Assembly: GCA_002077065.1 (NCBI GenBank) | Contig: NAJO01000002.1 | Location: 1,674,001 to 1,738,000, forward strand | Direction of reading: 5' to 3' | From: Cryoendolithus antarcticus | Taxonomy: Eukaryota > Ascomycota > Dothideomycetes > Cladosporiales > Cladosporiaceae | DNA: 64,000 nt | Shown: one piece after another, positions 21,662 to 32,985 of the stretch | How the letters are laid out: each line of letters starts with the position of its first letter | How positions within the stretch are numbered: the first letter of the stretch is position 1 | Made by a program: the position numbers and the translations under genes | Notes under the pieces: generated by a model | Told to the model about the DNA's origin: nothing | Databases searched by the model: none | What the model saw: only the letters and a program-made list of their open reading frames with translations

Positions 21662-22843
21662 TCACACGCGCTTCTGTATCTTTGGCGCACGGATCTGACC
21701 TCTGAGCCAGTCCGGTACGAAAGCCTTGATGCCGAGCTCAGCTCCGTCGGCAGTCTGCACAGCGAATTTGTCGCCGACGGAGACGGTGCTCCCTTCAATC
21801 GAGACTACGAGATCGGTCATCTGCTCCAGCCTGCACATAGCTAATCCAATATTGCCGATGCCAGCGATGAACTTGCCCGTAGCGCGATTGCGCTTGTCCT
21901 GCTTCTTGATGTCTGTATCGCTATCGGGTATCGTAGATTGCGCGGTAGCACTGTACTCTAATGTTTCCGGCACTCCGGTAGCAAGACCGTACAGCGAGAC
22001 CGGTAGAATCCTCCGCCGCACGACACCAGTGTGATGCGTTCGTATCGTGAGCTCCTGTCCAGTATAGCATCCCTTCTTGAAATCTATCCCGCCCATCAGG
22101 TCGATGTTCGCGTTAAGCGGTAGCACATCCTCTCGCTTCAACTCTTGCTGTCCTTCAGGCACACCCCTTAAGTACCTGCGAACAGTGTACGCACTCAGCG
22201 GCGCCTCTTCCAGCTCCTCCAGTGACCCTGACTTGCCTACTGGGCTCCCCTCAGCACTGCTGGCAGGTACCAAAACCCTTCTACCCATGCCAGGTGCCCT
22301 ACAATCCACCAACCCCAACTCTCCATCTATGACACTCCCGCCCTGTGAATGTGCAGTCCACCTCTCATCCTCCCTCCAAACGGCCCAAACTCCCATCTCC
22401 CCCTCTTCCAATAACCTCAACTTCAGCTTCGCCCTCAGCTTATGCCGCTTGACATGCCTCTCCAGCTCTCCCGCCTGCGCAGCGTCTACCTCTACCAGAA
22501 ATCCCGGGTCCTCGTTCCCATGCGTCTCGCTGTGCCATCTTGAGCCAAGCGTAGGATAGACAAAGACATCGTTTAGCACTTTGCCCTGGCCCGTAAGGAA
22601 GGCAGCGTAGAAACCCGCGCGAGTGTCCGGACGAACGTTGGCGGTTATGATGCCTTGTAGGAACTTAGGGGCATCGGGGCCGTGGATCGAGAGGAGGCGG
22701 CGATTTGTGAGGTGGGCTGCGCCAGAGGGGGGTGGAGGGGGAGGATTAAGGCTGGCATGGGTGGAAGCGAGGCGAACCTGCGGACGGCGCGGAAGAGGGC
22801 ATCTTAGGATGAGGTGTGGACACCGGGCAGATCTCTGGAGCAT
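21662..22843 (-). CDS. IBA57: mitochondrial Fe-S assembly factor Iba57 (Caf17)
   Basis: Folate-binding-fold protein that acts with Isa1/Isa2 in making mitochondrial [4Fe-4S] proteins. The 393-residue product has a mitochondrial-type basic N-terminus rich in Arg/Leu, then a proline run. The glycine-cleavage-T-like core begins at LSIHGPDAPKFLQGIITANV. The family signature KGCYTGQE is at residues 257-264, followed by LTIRTHHTGVVRRRILPV. The single exon and the length fit fungal homologues. A low-complexity insert (SSAEGSPVGKSGSLEELEE, about 195-213) lies in a known variable loop. It converges closely with the SDR gene. Confidence 0.95.
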   Translation of the reverse strand: MLQRSARCPHLILRCPLPRRPQVRLASTHASLNPPPPPPSGAAHLTNRRLLSIHGPDAPKFLQGIITANVRPDTRAGFYAAFLTGQGKVLNDVFVYPTLGSRWHSETHGNEDPGFLVEVDAAQAGELERHVKRHKLRAKLKLRLLEEGEMGVWAVWREDERWTAHSQGGSVIDGELGLVDCRAPGMGRRVLVPASSAEGSPVGKSGSLEELEEAPLSAYTVRRYLRGVPEGQQELKREDVLPLNANIDLMGGIDFKKGCYTGQELTIRTHHTGVVRRRILPVSLYGLATGVPETLEYSATAQSTIPDSDTDIKKQDKRNRATGKFIAGIGNIGLAMCRLEQMTDLVVSIEGSTVSVGDKFAVQTADGAELGIKAFVPDWLRGQIRAPKIQKRV

Positions 22844-23323
22844 TTCGCGTTGGGATATACCAGATCACAGATGTATACGATTATCTACAGAAGTTCGGCA
22901 GAGCACCTCAGGACGCGTGCTGATGTCATACTTTCACTTTTTGGGTAAGAGTACTAACGCAAGCTGCGGAGCATAAGGAAGTGACCAGGAACCTTTCTTG
23001 CCTCGGTGCCCGAATTGACATGGACCGGATGGCCATTGGCTTGAGATTGTTGATTATCTATGTACATGAATTTCTGTGCTGTCTTCCCATGCCAGTCTCG
23101 TGCATGCCAGCACGGCGGCGTCCGCTGTATGCAACGCCTGTGGAAATGCTCTTTCCGGCAAGCGAGCCGCTTCACGCGCCTTGTGCTCCGTTTTCTAATC
23201 TATCAATCGCTGTCCGCTTGAACGCTGCAGGCGTAGTAAAATAAGAGATCCTTTGAGTCAAGTCAAGGGGACCTCGGTGGTGGTGTGTGCGCTAAAAGCT
23301 GTTCGACGCCTTCGCAGTGCACC
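22844..23323. other. intergenic spacer
   Basis: 5' flank of IBA57 and 3' flank of the cyclin gene. No gene is seen. Confidence 0.45.
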
Positions 23324-25266
23324 TTAGTGATTGATGAAGCCCGGCCACTGATGCACAGGTGTCATCGCCTCTTGGGTGTTGCCGTTCAGCCAGACATTCT
23401 GCGCCACATAAGGCAGGTGACCGGTCTGATCTTGCTGATTCGACTTGCTTAGTGGCTGGTAGCGCATCTGATTGAACTCGATGCTTTGTGGTCGATGTTG
23501 CAGCGCCGAAGAAGGCGGTGGGTACAGCAACGTAGACACGTTGTGCACTGGCCGATACGGCGAGTCCCGCTGCTGCAAGTAATATGATGGTGAGACCTGT
23601 GTTGGTGGATGCAAGGTTGCTGCTGACCCTGGCATCACACTTGTTGGTGATGTTACCGCTGACCGAAGGTATGGACTTTGTTGCCTCGATGGTTGTTGAG
23701 AGAACGAGTGCTGCTGAGTGGACTCCAATGGAGGAAGCGCAACGGCACCAGCGTTCGTATGCAAGTGAGACAAAGCACCTTGCTGTGCCAAAGCCATGGC
23801 TCGGGCTGGTACGTTGAGGGGCGGTAATTGCTGATTTTGAGGTGTAGGCAAACCAAGATGACCATTTGTCATGCCATTGGGGGTGGTCGCAAGGCTTGGC
23901 AAGGTCAGTCGTGGGTTTTGCGTGGACTGAGCCGGATATGTTGAAAGTAAATCACGCAAACCACCGGCAACCCTTTTCGTTGGTGGCTCAGCACCATGGT
24001 CGTCTCTGCTTCGTTTTCGTGGATTCGGTAAATCTGTGCCCATCACCGGTCGCAACGGTGAAGGTGCCGGGGTAGTTCCAGCTGTGTTGTAGGGGAAGGT
24101 GTGGTGCATCAGGTCCGTCCCGAACGGTGGAGATGCGTGATTGGACGTTGGTGGTGAAGGCAATGCCAACGGTAGGTAAAGTGAGGACGCAGGCGGCAGA
24201 ATCGGCGTAGGCTGCTGTCGAATCTGCGCTGGGTGCGTGGCTCGGTCGAAGTACAACGCATACTTACCCAAGAGCGTCTGCCACTCTGCCCAGTCCTCTG
24301 CAGACGTCAAAAGCCAATATTTCATGTTGCTGAGGAACTCCACCTCCATGATATGCACTTCTCCCACGTTGATGCCTGACACCTCCGCCCACGTCTTGTT
24401 CGTGTATGTATTATCATCCAAGAACTTGTTACCCAGCATAAGAGCGACTGTCAAGAGGCGGTATTCACTCCCTGGCTTCCCTCTGACCGCCGGATTGAGC
24501 TTCTTCAGTCGGTGTATGAACAACAGCGCTAGGAGGACCACGTTCTGAGCTACCAGTGTTGTTGAGAGTATTGTAGTGACCCATTTGCGGAAGCCAGTTG
24601 TCGGTATTGCGTCCTTTGCTAACTTTCGAGTCGGTGTGAGGGTATCAGGTGACTTCTCGATTTGTTGCAGAAGATCCGACGACTCGAACCAGAAGAGGCA
24701 TGTGATCTGCTCTGAAATTAGTGACGCTCCCAACGACATGACCTGCTTGCCTGACTCACTTGTGCTGCAAGCTCGGAAAGACTCCCACCGCTGCTATTTA
24801 CAGACTTCGGGATCTGGAAGCCTGTGGCTATCGTGCTCTGAGACGATCTGCGGGACTGATCATGGCCATCATACGCTCCACCTGTGTGCTGCTGTCGAGG
24901 GAATTGAGGTTGCAGTGTCGGGCTCAGCGTGTGATTTCGAATACCCGCTGTCACACCAGCCGAGCCACCATTGCCGTTCAGGAACTCGTACGATGCAAAG
25001 GTCGAAGCTGGTGCTCTGTAGCTGGTTGGTCGTGCTGACCCTTCATTGGCGAATGCGCCATCCTCATAGCGGTGCATTGCAGCAGTGTCCGCATGGTGGG
25101 TGCCATGCATATCGGGTGGAGGGGTGAGAGCTCGGTTGAAGTCGCGATGCCAGCCTTCCGAACCTGGTCCAGCCAGTTGTCGTCCGCAGCCAGTGAAGGT
25201 AGGGATGTGGGTGGGTTGTCGAGCAGCGAAGGGGTCGGTGAAGTGGATCGCAGCGTGAGTATGCAT
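23324..25266 (-). CDS. Pho80/Clg1-like cyclin
   Basis: Two exons (25266-24760 and 24706-23324) with a 53-nt intron (donor GTGAGT, CTAAT-type branch), giving 629 residues. The cyclin box spans about 165-310 (LAAQ/ITCLFWFESS, FRKWVTTILSTTLVAQNVVLLALLFIHRL, LTVALMLGNKFLDDNTYTNKTWAEVSGI, EVHIMEVEFLSNMKYWLL). This is the arrangement of the PCL/Pho80 family that partners Pho85-type kinases. Flanking regions are Gln/Pro/Ser-rich and disordered. The acceptor contains tandem AGs (GAGCAG), so an isoform with one extra Gln is possible. I chose the second AG because it gives the family-like ELAAQITC junction. Confidence 0.9.
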
Positions 25267-28200
25267 GGAGGCCGACGGCGAGCAAGTCGGTTAGGGAGGA
25301 AAGAGAAGTGAAGAGGCGGCGAGGATCCGAAGCGTCATGTGAGCCCTGATGTGTGAAAACGGCAGCAGCGAGGTGCGTTGCGTGTTAATGGCGATGTGAA
25401 GCTAGGTTTGTGATTAGGGTTGAAGTGTAATAGCTGAGAGGCTCGCAACGGCAAGAAGGAGCAATGCTTGTTGATTACGACTTCCTCAGTAGAGAAAGCC
25501 CAAGCAAGGGCACGAGCAGTGGAGCGCTTACCGGTATGCAGAGGCATTTGATAAAGTGAGGTACAGCTGGAGAATGCCAGTCAAGGATGTCGGCAACACA
25601 CCTGCGGCAGAGATGAAGCGAGTGTCTCGTTCACGCCGTTAAGGTAGCATGTACTTTTTTAGTGCAATCAGGCCAACGACAGAGCGGGCAAACGTAAAGG
25701 TTGTCACTGCTTGGAGCAGGCGCAGAGGCTAGTGGTCGGTCGTCAGTCATGGAGCAGCGGGTCTGCGCTCATCATGGATGGCGTCCGGAGCCATGGCAGC
25801 ACGAGGCCAACGCAAATGATGTGAGGTTCCTTCCAACGACGACGCGAAGACGGAAGCACCAAGCAGCGGGCCTCAGCAGGCTGGGTTCCTGCGAGCAAGC
25901 CCCTGCGCCGCCGCAGTGGGCAAATGATACGGGTGAATCATGGTCGCTTCACGAGTCCATAGCATGCTCGGCCGATCCCAAGACGGTAGATGAGGACTGA
26001 TGTAAGAGAAGCTACAAGGGAAGGCTATCAAACGCGCGAAAACCTAGAAGTCCTGGGCGCGCAAAAGGCAGTGCGCCCGCCGAGCTGATTGGCACTAGCT
26101 AAACGCGGACGTGGCGTGGTACGAGGGCAGAGACATGCCACGAACTGCGATCCATACGATGCCGTCTCCGCTTAAATTCGTCCCGCCCACTCTGTTTGAT
26201 GCTGGCAGCTGGGCAATAGCGTAGCTTCCCTAGCATGCCGGTGGCTGCAAGCACCGCGAGTCCGTGACACCAGCTGCACCGCTGTGTTAGGCACGCGGAT
26301 GACAGAAGAAGTGGACCACTCCAGTGGTCGACACTGCTAGTATAGACTGCACCCGCTATAGCAGATCGCTTCTATCGCTGCCTAGGAGAGCTGTCGGAGA
26401 AGACTGCACTCTCAGTCCTGGTCTGACTACATATCTACAACTGCGATATTGCATATGATAGCTTGACCGTATCTACATGTACTGTAGTGAGTTGCTGAGC
26501 GGTCCGTTTCTTTTGTCACCCGCGTGTCAGGCAAGATCATGCATCAGCAGTGCTCCGTCATGTAGACGCCGCGCCTCGGAGCCAACACCCTGCTAGCCTG
26601 CATTTGATGAGAATGCATCGTGTGCGGGCGAGAGACCAACGGAGTCGCTGGCGCGTACCCGCTCACGATCAGCCACTTCCCACCACATCAGCGTTGCCAG
26701 CAGGGGCAGATGTGCGAGCCAAACGGAGGAAGCACAGTGCAGAGCAATACCTGCCGCTGCACGGCGGGGTGCGATCTGACCGTGGTTGCAAAGGCTTGGG
26801 ACTCGCTTAAAATCGCCCGCTGGTTGGTCCGCAGCGCTGGAACCCTCGCGGTCAGCACACGCCGCTTCGTACTGGCTGGATCTCTCCCACAAAACCTAGC
26901 CGAGAGTCATGCGTGGGGCGCTTCTTGACAGAGCTCTGGATCCTTTCCGCTACGCCCGAGATGGCTGACTTTGCCGTATGCGAGTGCAATACACTCTATC
27001 ACTGCCATGTATTTCGAATACATTCAATCACAGCTCAACGCTAGTGTCTCCGATTGTGCACCGATGCACCGAGCTGCAGCGTCAGGAGAAGCAACCCTCA
27101 CTAGACACAATCCTGGCGCAGTCATCAACAGCGTATCACGGCGATCCGAGAAGTTAAACCCCTTCAAATCCATCATCAGGCAGAACAATCCCATAGCGTG
27201 CGTGTCATGGCTTTGCATCAAAGGAAGCGGCCCATGCCCCGGCCGGTTGCGAGGTTGCGAGTATCACGAAGCCTAAGAATCTCTGCATATAGAGTGGAGG
27301 CGGGCGAGCACCTGCGGACAGACCATGTTGGATCGGGAAGGAGCGTGACTTGGCAAAAGGTACACCATCCAGGCGACGCCTCCGACGGGGCGGAGTGCAA
27401 CAAGGAATGTTTTCATGATACGAAAATTTGATTGACCAGCGCATCCCATTCCGTCGCTGCCGTGCTGCGATGAGCCGAGCTATGCGAGTCGCTGGTGTAG
27501 CACTAGCAAGTCTGGCTGATGACACTTGGCTACGCCTCTCACATGCGGGACGCATATGCTTGAAGTTGGTCTCATCATTTGATCAATCACAATGCAATCA
27601 ATATTTTCGTGGTCGCTTGCTGCTCTGCTGCCACACACAGGGCATAAACCAGATACATCGACCTCAGCGTCTCGTGAATCCTCATGCTGGGTTGATCAAG
27701 GTCATCCTCCGTGACCGCCGATCAGCAATCTGCTCATCGACAAGCGCTTTCGTCTGCGTCTCACCATGTCACCTCCACAGACGTTTGGTACCCACATGTT
27801 GTCACCGCCTCGAGCTTCATGCACTATCCGCGTTTGCGCGCGGTAGATCTCAGCTGACCCCGATTCCCTCGGCGTCGGACGTGCCAATGAAAACTGACGC
27901 CACCAGCGTGGCAGACTCCGGAATAGATCCTGGCAAACGTCGCAGTCGCTCCAGCTAGCGCTCGCCTCTGTTACAATGGAAATTTCGATGTGCGCAAAGT
28001 GCGAAGGCGTACGCGTTCGTTGTGGCGTCAACGCTGGCGCTGTCTCACACATTTCTGGCTCTGGGGCAACTTGCAGCAAATCGCCGTGCGTGTGCTAGGG
28101 CACGCTGCAGCGTATCGCTTCCTTCGCAAGCCTATCGCCGCACCACATATCGCTGCTTCTGCCGTGATATGCTAAATGTGAGGTACCCGTTATGAGCTCT

Positions 28201-30094
28201 TTGTTACATGAGATGACCCGTGTTTGCGTTCAGCCTGCAATAGCACACGCGAGATGAATGAGCAGATATGCAAGGCCGAAGCCGCTGGATGAACTTGTTG
28301 ATGAACTTGTGCCTTGGTGCCGAGCGAAAGAACGAAGCACAGGGGCTCCGCGTGGACGCGCCTTCCGTGACCCCTGGGACGCGACGCAGAGTGCTTGCAT
28401 ACATCGGGCTTCTGTCTGAGTTCGACTGCACCCAAGCTCTTCATCCATCGGCTGTGAAAGACTCGTCACGCCCTAACGCGCCACTCACGGTCGCACATCG
28501 GAGTCATCAGTCAAGCAGCAGCATGAATGCGATCAAGATCATCCATTCCTCCACTATCATCATGCGGTTGGCATATCGCTATAGCCTCCCCTGCAAAGTT
28601 TGCAACCTTGCTGCTCCGCTGACGACATCTTACACGCAGTCAGCAAGCATGACCATTCGCAGCGATGTCCGATACTCCTCACCACGAATCGCACTACAAC
28701 CCCATACTTATCCGAACGGAGAAAGTCACACAGCTCTCCAGAGACTTCTGTGTGACAATCCACCAATCGGCGGATGCACGGCAGGATCAAGACTCGCACC
28801 ACCTCCACTTTCTTCTCGATGCGAGAGCCTGCGGTGTATCTCGGCCGGACGCGTTTTCGCACCCAGCGACCACCTTTTCTTACCGCTGTACTATACTCCA
28901 CCCTAGAGGACCCACGCTTGCCATGCTTTCTTCCTGAAACTTCTAGGCTTCCACAATACTTGCACCTTCCCCAATCGGAGCCCTGTCACGTTATTTAAGC
29001 GAAATCATCACCACACTTCACAAATAGCTTGGCAGCTTCGGCTTGAGACTTCTCCACGAGTGACGCAGTGACGAGGTAAGACCTCCACGGTGGTCATCAC
29101 AGCCTAGGCCTTGCGTTGCTTTTTGCAAGAGGCACATCGCGAGTCGTACCACCTCTACGCACGAGGTGCATCCAAGAGCGGGAGAGCCGAGAGACTTTAC
29201 AACCGCGGCTGACCATGTGCAAAGTCGACTTGCGTCACCTTCGCGTGAAGCATTATGCATGGCCGATCTTACCTTACGAGGTTCTGGAGCTGCAGCCTTC
29301 ACACCGAACTTCGCCTGACGCTATCTGGTCAACCGCATGCCATCCCAGACACATACCGCGCTTGACTCTTGGTATAGTATATTCTTACTCGCACATCGTC
29401 TTAAATCCCTATCAGAGTAAGCAAGAGATGCCGAGCGTGCTGTTCGAACTCTGCGCATTCAACAAGCTGGCAAATCCTCTGTCCGAATTGTCCACAATAT
29501 CATGTTTGCCTATCACGGCTGTTTCGCCGGAGTATTATTCGAAGGCGTCAGCATTCAAAGAGCTTAAAATGGCGGTGAAAGGCCGGTCTATCCGTCAGGG
29601 ATACTACCGACCGTCGAGCACTCCATATCCATGATCATGAACCCCGGCCCAATCGCTTGGATATCTCAAGCTCCGACTGCCCATCACACAACTTGCATGG
29701 CAAGACTGACCATATGGAGCTCGTCGTAGTGGACCTCTACTCCATCTCATCTACAGCGTTGATGACTCGGGCCACCGACTGTCTCCCATGCGGGATCTGC
29801 AAGGCCGCATATCGTAGGCCATAAGCTGGATAAGCCGGACAATGGATAAGCCGGACAACGGATCTATATGATCAAGTACCACGAAATCCTGGCTGCCGGT
29901 GCGATGGAGGACACCCCTTCAATGCCTGATACTCATGAAATCGACCGTCCCCTGGTCACCAACGCCCTCTATTGACAAAGACTCACCCACGCGTACCGGT
30001 ACATGTGCTTCTTGCAGGCACTCGTTTGCACAGCCGGCAAGACTTCATTCCGCGTCCTACTTGCATCTATCGTCCTACACATCCAATCGTATCC
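25267..30094. other. gene-poor region, about 4.8 kb
   Basis: No open frame here has family resemblance, a good start or consistent splicing. The longest frames (28268-28906, 27428-27958 and 29116-29634) read as chance. The part next to the cyclin probably holds its promoter and a long 5' leader. The only repeats seen are short (12-nt repeat GATGAACTTGTT near 28287 and the 16-nt repeat at 29828). Base composition is similar to the flanks, and I saw no strong AT-rich or RIP-like block. It may hold noncoding RNA, large regulatory sequence, or decayed elements too old to recognise. Confidence 0.5.
29828..29863. repeat. 16-bp tandem repeat, 2.25 copies
   Basis: The unit GGATAAGCCGGACAAY occurs twice in direct succession (29828-29843 and 29844-29859), followed by a 4-base third start and preceded by a degenerate copy. 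It lies in the gene-poor region. Confidence 0.75.
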
Positions 30095-32209
30095 TCACGA
30101 AGCCTCCACGAACCTCTGCCTGGCGCCAAATCCTCCATCTCTCCGCTCCTCTATCCGAGCGGTGCGCATTCGTAGCTGTGGAACGGGCTGAACGGGACCA
30201 AGTGCAGGGGCGTCGTCTACATCGGCTTCGGACTCGTCTTCTGTCGTGGCGCCTGTTGAGCACTCGTGATCGTAGTCTCTGAGCACGGGAGCCTCAAGCT
30301 CGTCGGTAGGCAAAGGCGTCGAAGTGGCGAGAGCGAGGTCATGGTTTTGCAGCGCTGGCAAAGCTGAGACGTCCTCCGCCTCTGCCGCTACCTGAGATTC
30401 GTTTTCGCTTGTCGACCGACCAGCAGCGATCGGCTCCGCAGTCTCATCTGATATCGAAGGCACCCGACAAAGTATCTCTGCGGGTTTCTCTAGTGATAAT
30501 ATGCGCTCGTAGAATAGCATGAAGACGCCTCCCTGGCCAAGCACGTCGGCTTTCGAGACAGGCGAGACGTCTTCATCGCTGAGTCGCCACCAAGGCGCCT
30601 TGTCGCCTTCAAGCTCGCGTATGTCAGCGATAGTGTCGTCGTCAGGCTCGCTTCCAGCAGTGTTCGGCGCGGGCGAATGCTGCCGGTAAGCAATATAATG
30701 CCCATTCTCATGCCTTCCGTAATGCGTGACCACCGCCTTAAGCCGATACAAGCATTCGCCCTCCCGCCTACCTCCTGCAAGCATCGATACATTGGCATCG
30801 CTCAACGCCTTGCCCTCACTCCCATCCTCCTTCTTGTCATACCCCACAACCCACGGTGCTAAGTCCAGCACCTCTGGATACCTCACCGCCGCATAGTTCT
30901 TCCGCTGCGCCCCTGTCATCTCGTCAAACACACTCCGCTGCACATGCACGACTAGCGCCTTTGGTGGACGTCCGATGACAGCTTGTCGCGTCTTCGTGCT
31001 GGAGACGCGATTCGCTTTGGAGATCTGGCAGATTTTCGTGAGAGTTTTGTCGCTGAAATCGTCGCTTTCTTGTGCTTCATTGATAGCTGCCAGACGCTCG
31101 GCCATGGCTACGCGCAGAGCGGGTGGGAGGTCAAGCAGTGCCTTGATGTCAGGGGATGTGGGTTCGGAGGTAGATGTTGGTAATCGACGTTGCAGCTCGG
31201 CTTGCGCTTTGAGGAGTGTGCATTTCGTGCATTCCACGTCTGTGATCTCTTCGAGCGCGGTGTATTCAGAGAGGCAGTCGGTGAGGTCGTACTGGCTTTC
31301 GGCGCCGAGTGGGACTGTGAGGCAGTTGAACGGGATCATCGAGAGGCCTTCGGAGGCGTTGCAGCGGGTGCAGGAGACGCGTTGAGCGAGGAGGCCTTCG
31401 AGCGGGTTGACTGGACCCGTTTGGATGATTTGCTCGCTCTTTGCAGCGCTGTCTTCAGTGACCGCCTCAAGCCCGGTCTTCATTCGTGAAGAGCTAAATG
31501 CCTTGACGCCCTCCTTCTCCAACTCGTCCACGATCTTACTGTAGTATTCCTGCGCATCCTGCTGCTGCCAGCTGCTCATACTCTTGAGCTTCGCCGGCGT
31601 CCAGAAGTGCCTGCCGTTCTGACTGCCATCGTTCAGCTTTCCAACCGTATCCTGCAAAGCCGCGCTCGTGCTGTTCGCACCCTCCGCATCTACTGCAGCA
31701 ATTGTCGCCAGGAATGGCCTCAGCGCTTCTACTGCGCTCAAACCCTGCAGCACAGAGTTCTGATAGCATGAGTTGTCCCAATTGCCCAGTCCAGGCGGCG
31801 CATCTGACTGCACTTTGCTGGGCGCTAGGCTCAGTCTGCGGACTATATTACTCCCTGCCGCCGGTAGCTGCTGCAGCAGAGCTCCACTACCAAGGCCAAG
31901 CAGACTCCTCATCGCCTCTGACTTCGCGGCATGGACCTGGGACCATGTGCTATTGTTCTGGCGCAACTCTGATCGTTTCGCTGCGCCGAGAAGGAGGCGA
32001 GTAGGAGTGATGTAGACCAGACCGTTCCAGACGAGCTCCACGGGCGAGAGGATGGCAAGTTCGTAGCTCACTGCTATCTGGTAGAGGATGAAGGCTGCGG
32101 CGACTCCGTAGGCGAGCAGATTCGGAAGGGCCGGGAGTTGGAGCGATGGTGAGACCCTGTCTGGGAGCGCGTATCGTGTCTCCATATCCAGAGCGCTATT
32201 TCGTAGCAC
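30095..32209 (-). CDS. ubiquitin-specific protease, Ubp16-like with N-terminal membrane anchor
   Basis: Cysteine deubiquitinase of the USP/UCH family, 704 residues. A hydrophobic segment at about 30-50 near the N-terminus suggests anchoring, as in yeast Ubp16 on the mitochondrial outer membrane. The Cys box is GLGNWDNSCYQNSVLQGL with Cys148. A CTRCN plus CTKC zinc-like pair and the His box HYGRHENGHYIAYRQH follow, with a late WWRLSDEDVS block. The tail beyond the catalytic domain is acidic and disordered. The start could also be the Met nine codons in. It is divergent from ALB1 with only 185 nt between starts. Confidence 0.9.
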   Translation of the reverse strand: MLRNSALDMETRYALPDRVSPSLQLPALPNLLAYGVAAAFILYQIAVSYELAILSPVELVWNGLVYITPTRLLLGAAKRSELRQNNSTWSQVHAAKSEAMRSLLGLGSGALLQQLPAAGSNIVRRLSLAPSKVQSDAPPGLGNWDNSCYQNSVLQGLSAVEALRPFLATIAAVDAEGANSTSAALQDTVGKLNDGSQNGRHFWTPAKLKSMSSWQQQDAQEYYSKIVDELEKEGVKAFSSSRMKTGLEAVTEDSAAKSEQIIQTGPVNPLEGLLAQRVSCTRCNASEGLSMIPFNCLTVPLGAESQYDLTDCLSEYTALEEITDVECTKCTLLKAQAELQRRLPTSTSEPTSPDIKALLDLPPALRVAMAERLAAINEAQESDDFSDKTLTKICQISKANRVSSTKTRQAVIGRPPKALVVHVQRSVFDEMTGAQRKNYAAVRYPEVLDLAPWVVGYDKKEDGSEGKALSDANVSMLAGGRREGECLYRLKAVVTHYGRHENGHYIAYRQHSPAPNTAGSEPDDDTIADIRELEGDKAPWWRLSDEDVSPVSKADVLGQGGVFMLFYERILSLEKPAEILCRVPSISDETAEPIAAGRSTSENESQVAAEAEDVSALPALQNHDLALATSTPLPTDELEAPVLRDYDHECSTGATTEDESEADVDDAPALGPVQPVPQLRMRTARIEERRDGGFGARQRFVEAS

Positions 32210-32394
32210 TGTAGCGCTATTGCTGTCCAGAAGATGTCATGAGAGAGGAGGCCGTCGTGGCGAAGGTCCATGTGAGCTTTGTCAGGTGCTTGCGACTTTC
32301 ACATGCCAATCCACGCTAGCGTGCGAATTGTTTAGACGAACGAAGAATCGTCCAGTCACTGTACACAATCACATACCCTGTGACAGTCGCTATC
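32210..32394. promoter_or_regulatory. compact bidirectional promoter (USP / ALB1)
   Basis: Only 185 nt separate the two divergent start codons, so both promoters and both leaders must lie in or overlap this interval. No motif is claimed. Confidence 0.45.
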
Positions 32395-32985
32395 ATGGCC
32401 AAACCCTCCGCCCTCAAACGTCGCACCGTCTCAACCCACTCCCGCGCCTTCCGCCGCGCCGCCTCACCCCCGCCCAAAGACCCCAACCCCACCTCCACAA
32501 AATCCGCAAAAGACTCCGCTCCGGCAACCGAACACTGGCTCTACACCGCGCAAGCCGCTGGCGTGCACAAGAAAGTCGCCAAAGGCAAGACGCTCACGCG
32601 ACAGCAAAAGCAGCGGCAAGTCAAGGCGTTGGAGTTTGCTGAGAGGAATTCGGCGAAGCATGAGGTGAAAGTTGAGAAGAGTAAAGGGCGGGCGAGGAAG
32701 GTGGCTGAGAGGGCGAAGGCTTGGGAGGAGATTGACGATGTAGCGGTCGAGATGAAGAAGGCGGGAGACGCAAAGGTGGATGGGGAGATGGAGGGTGGGG
32801 AGGATGAGTGGGAAGATGAAGTCGAGGGACAGGAAGGGGAGGGTGATGTTAGCGCGATGGAGCAGGGACTGGACGGCATCATTGCTGAGAATGGGGAGCG
32901 CGAGGCGGAGGAGCCAGATGCGACTGTGGCGGACGCACCTACGGCTACGAGCGCGGCGGTAGAGGAAATCGATGAGGTGACCTGA
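32395..32985 (+). CDS. ALB1: ribosome biogenesis protein Alb1
   Basis: Alb1 accompanies Arx1 on the pre-60S ribosomal particle during export from the nucleus. The start MAKPSALKRRTVSTHSRAFR is the family pattern of a short basic N-terminus with SRAxRRA. The middle has the basic helix LTRQQKQRQVKALEFAER and the VEKSKGRARKVAERAKAWEE block, both typical. The C-terminal third is acidic (GGEDEWEDEVEGQEGEG), like many assembly factors. The product is 196 residues from a single exon. Start chosen at the ATG in atcATGGCC. An in-frame Met five codons upstream is less like the family. Confidence 0.85.
   Translation: MAKPSALKRRTVSTHSRAFRRAASPPPKDPNPTSTKSAKDSAPATEHWLYTAQAAGVHKKVAKGKTLTRQQKQRQVKALEFAERNSAKHEVKVEKSKGRARKVAERAKAWEEIDDVAVEMKKAGDAKVDGEMEGGEDEWEDEVEGQEGEGDVSAMEQGLDGIIAENGEREAEEPDATVADAPTATSAAVEEIDEVT

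Noticed and set aside
28268..28906. Plus-strand frame of 212 residues in the gene-poor region
   Set aside because: No domain, signal, start context or splice support. Similar chance frames occur on all strands there.
29116..29634. Plus-strand frame of 172 residues before the Ubp16-like gene
   Set aside because: No recognisable family or composition bias typical of coding sequence.
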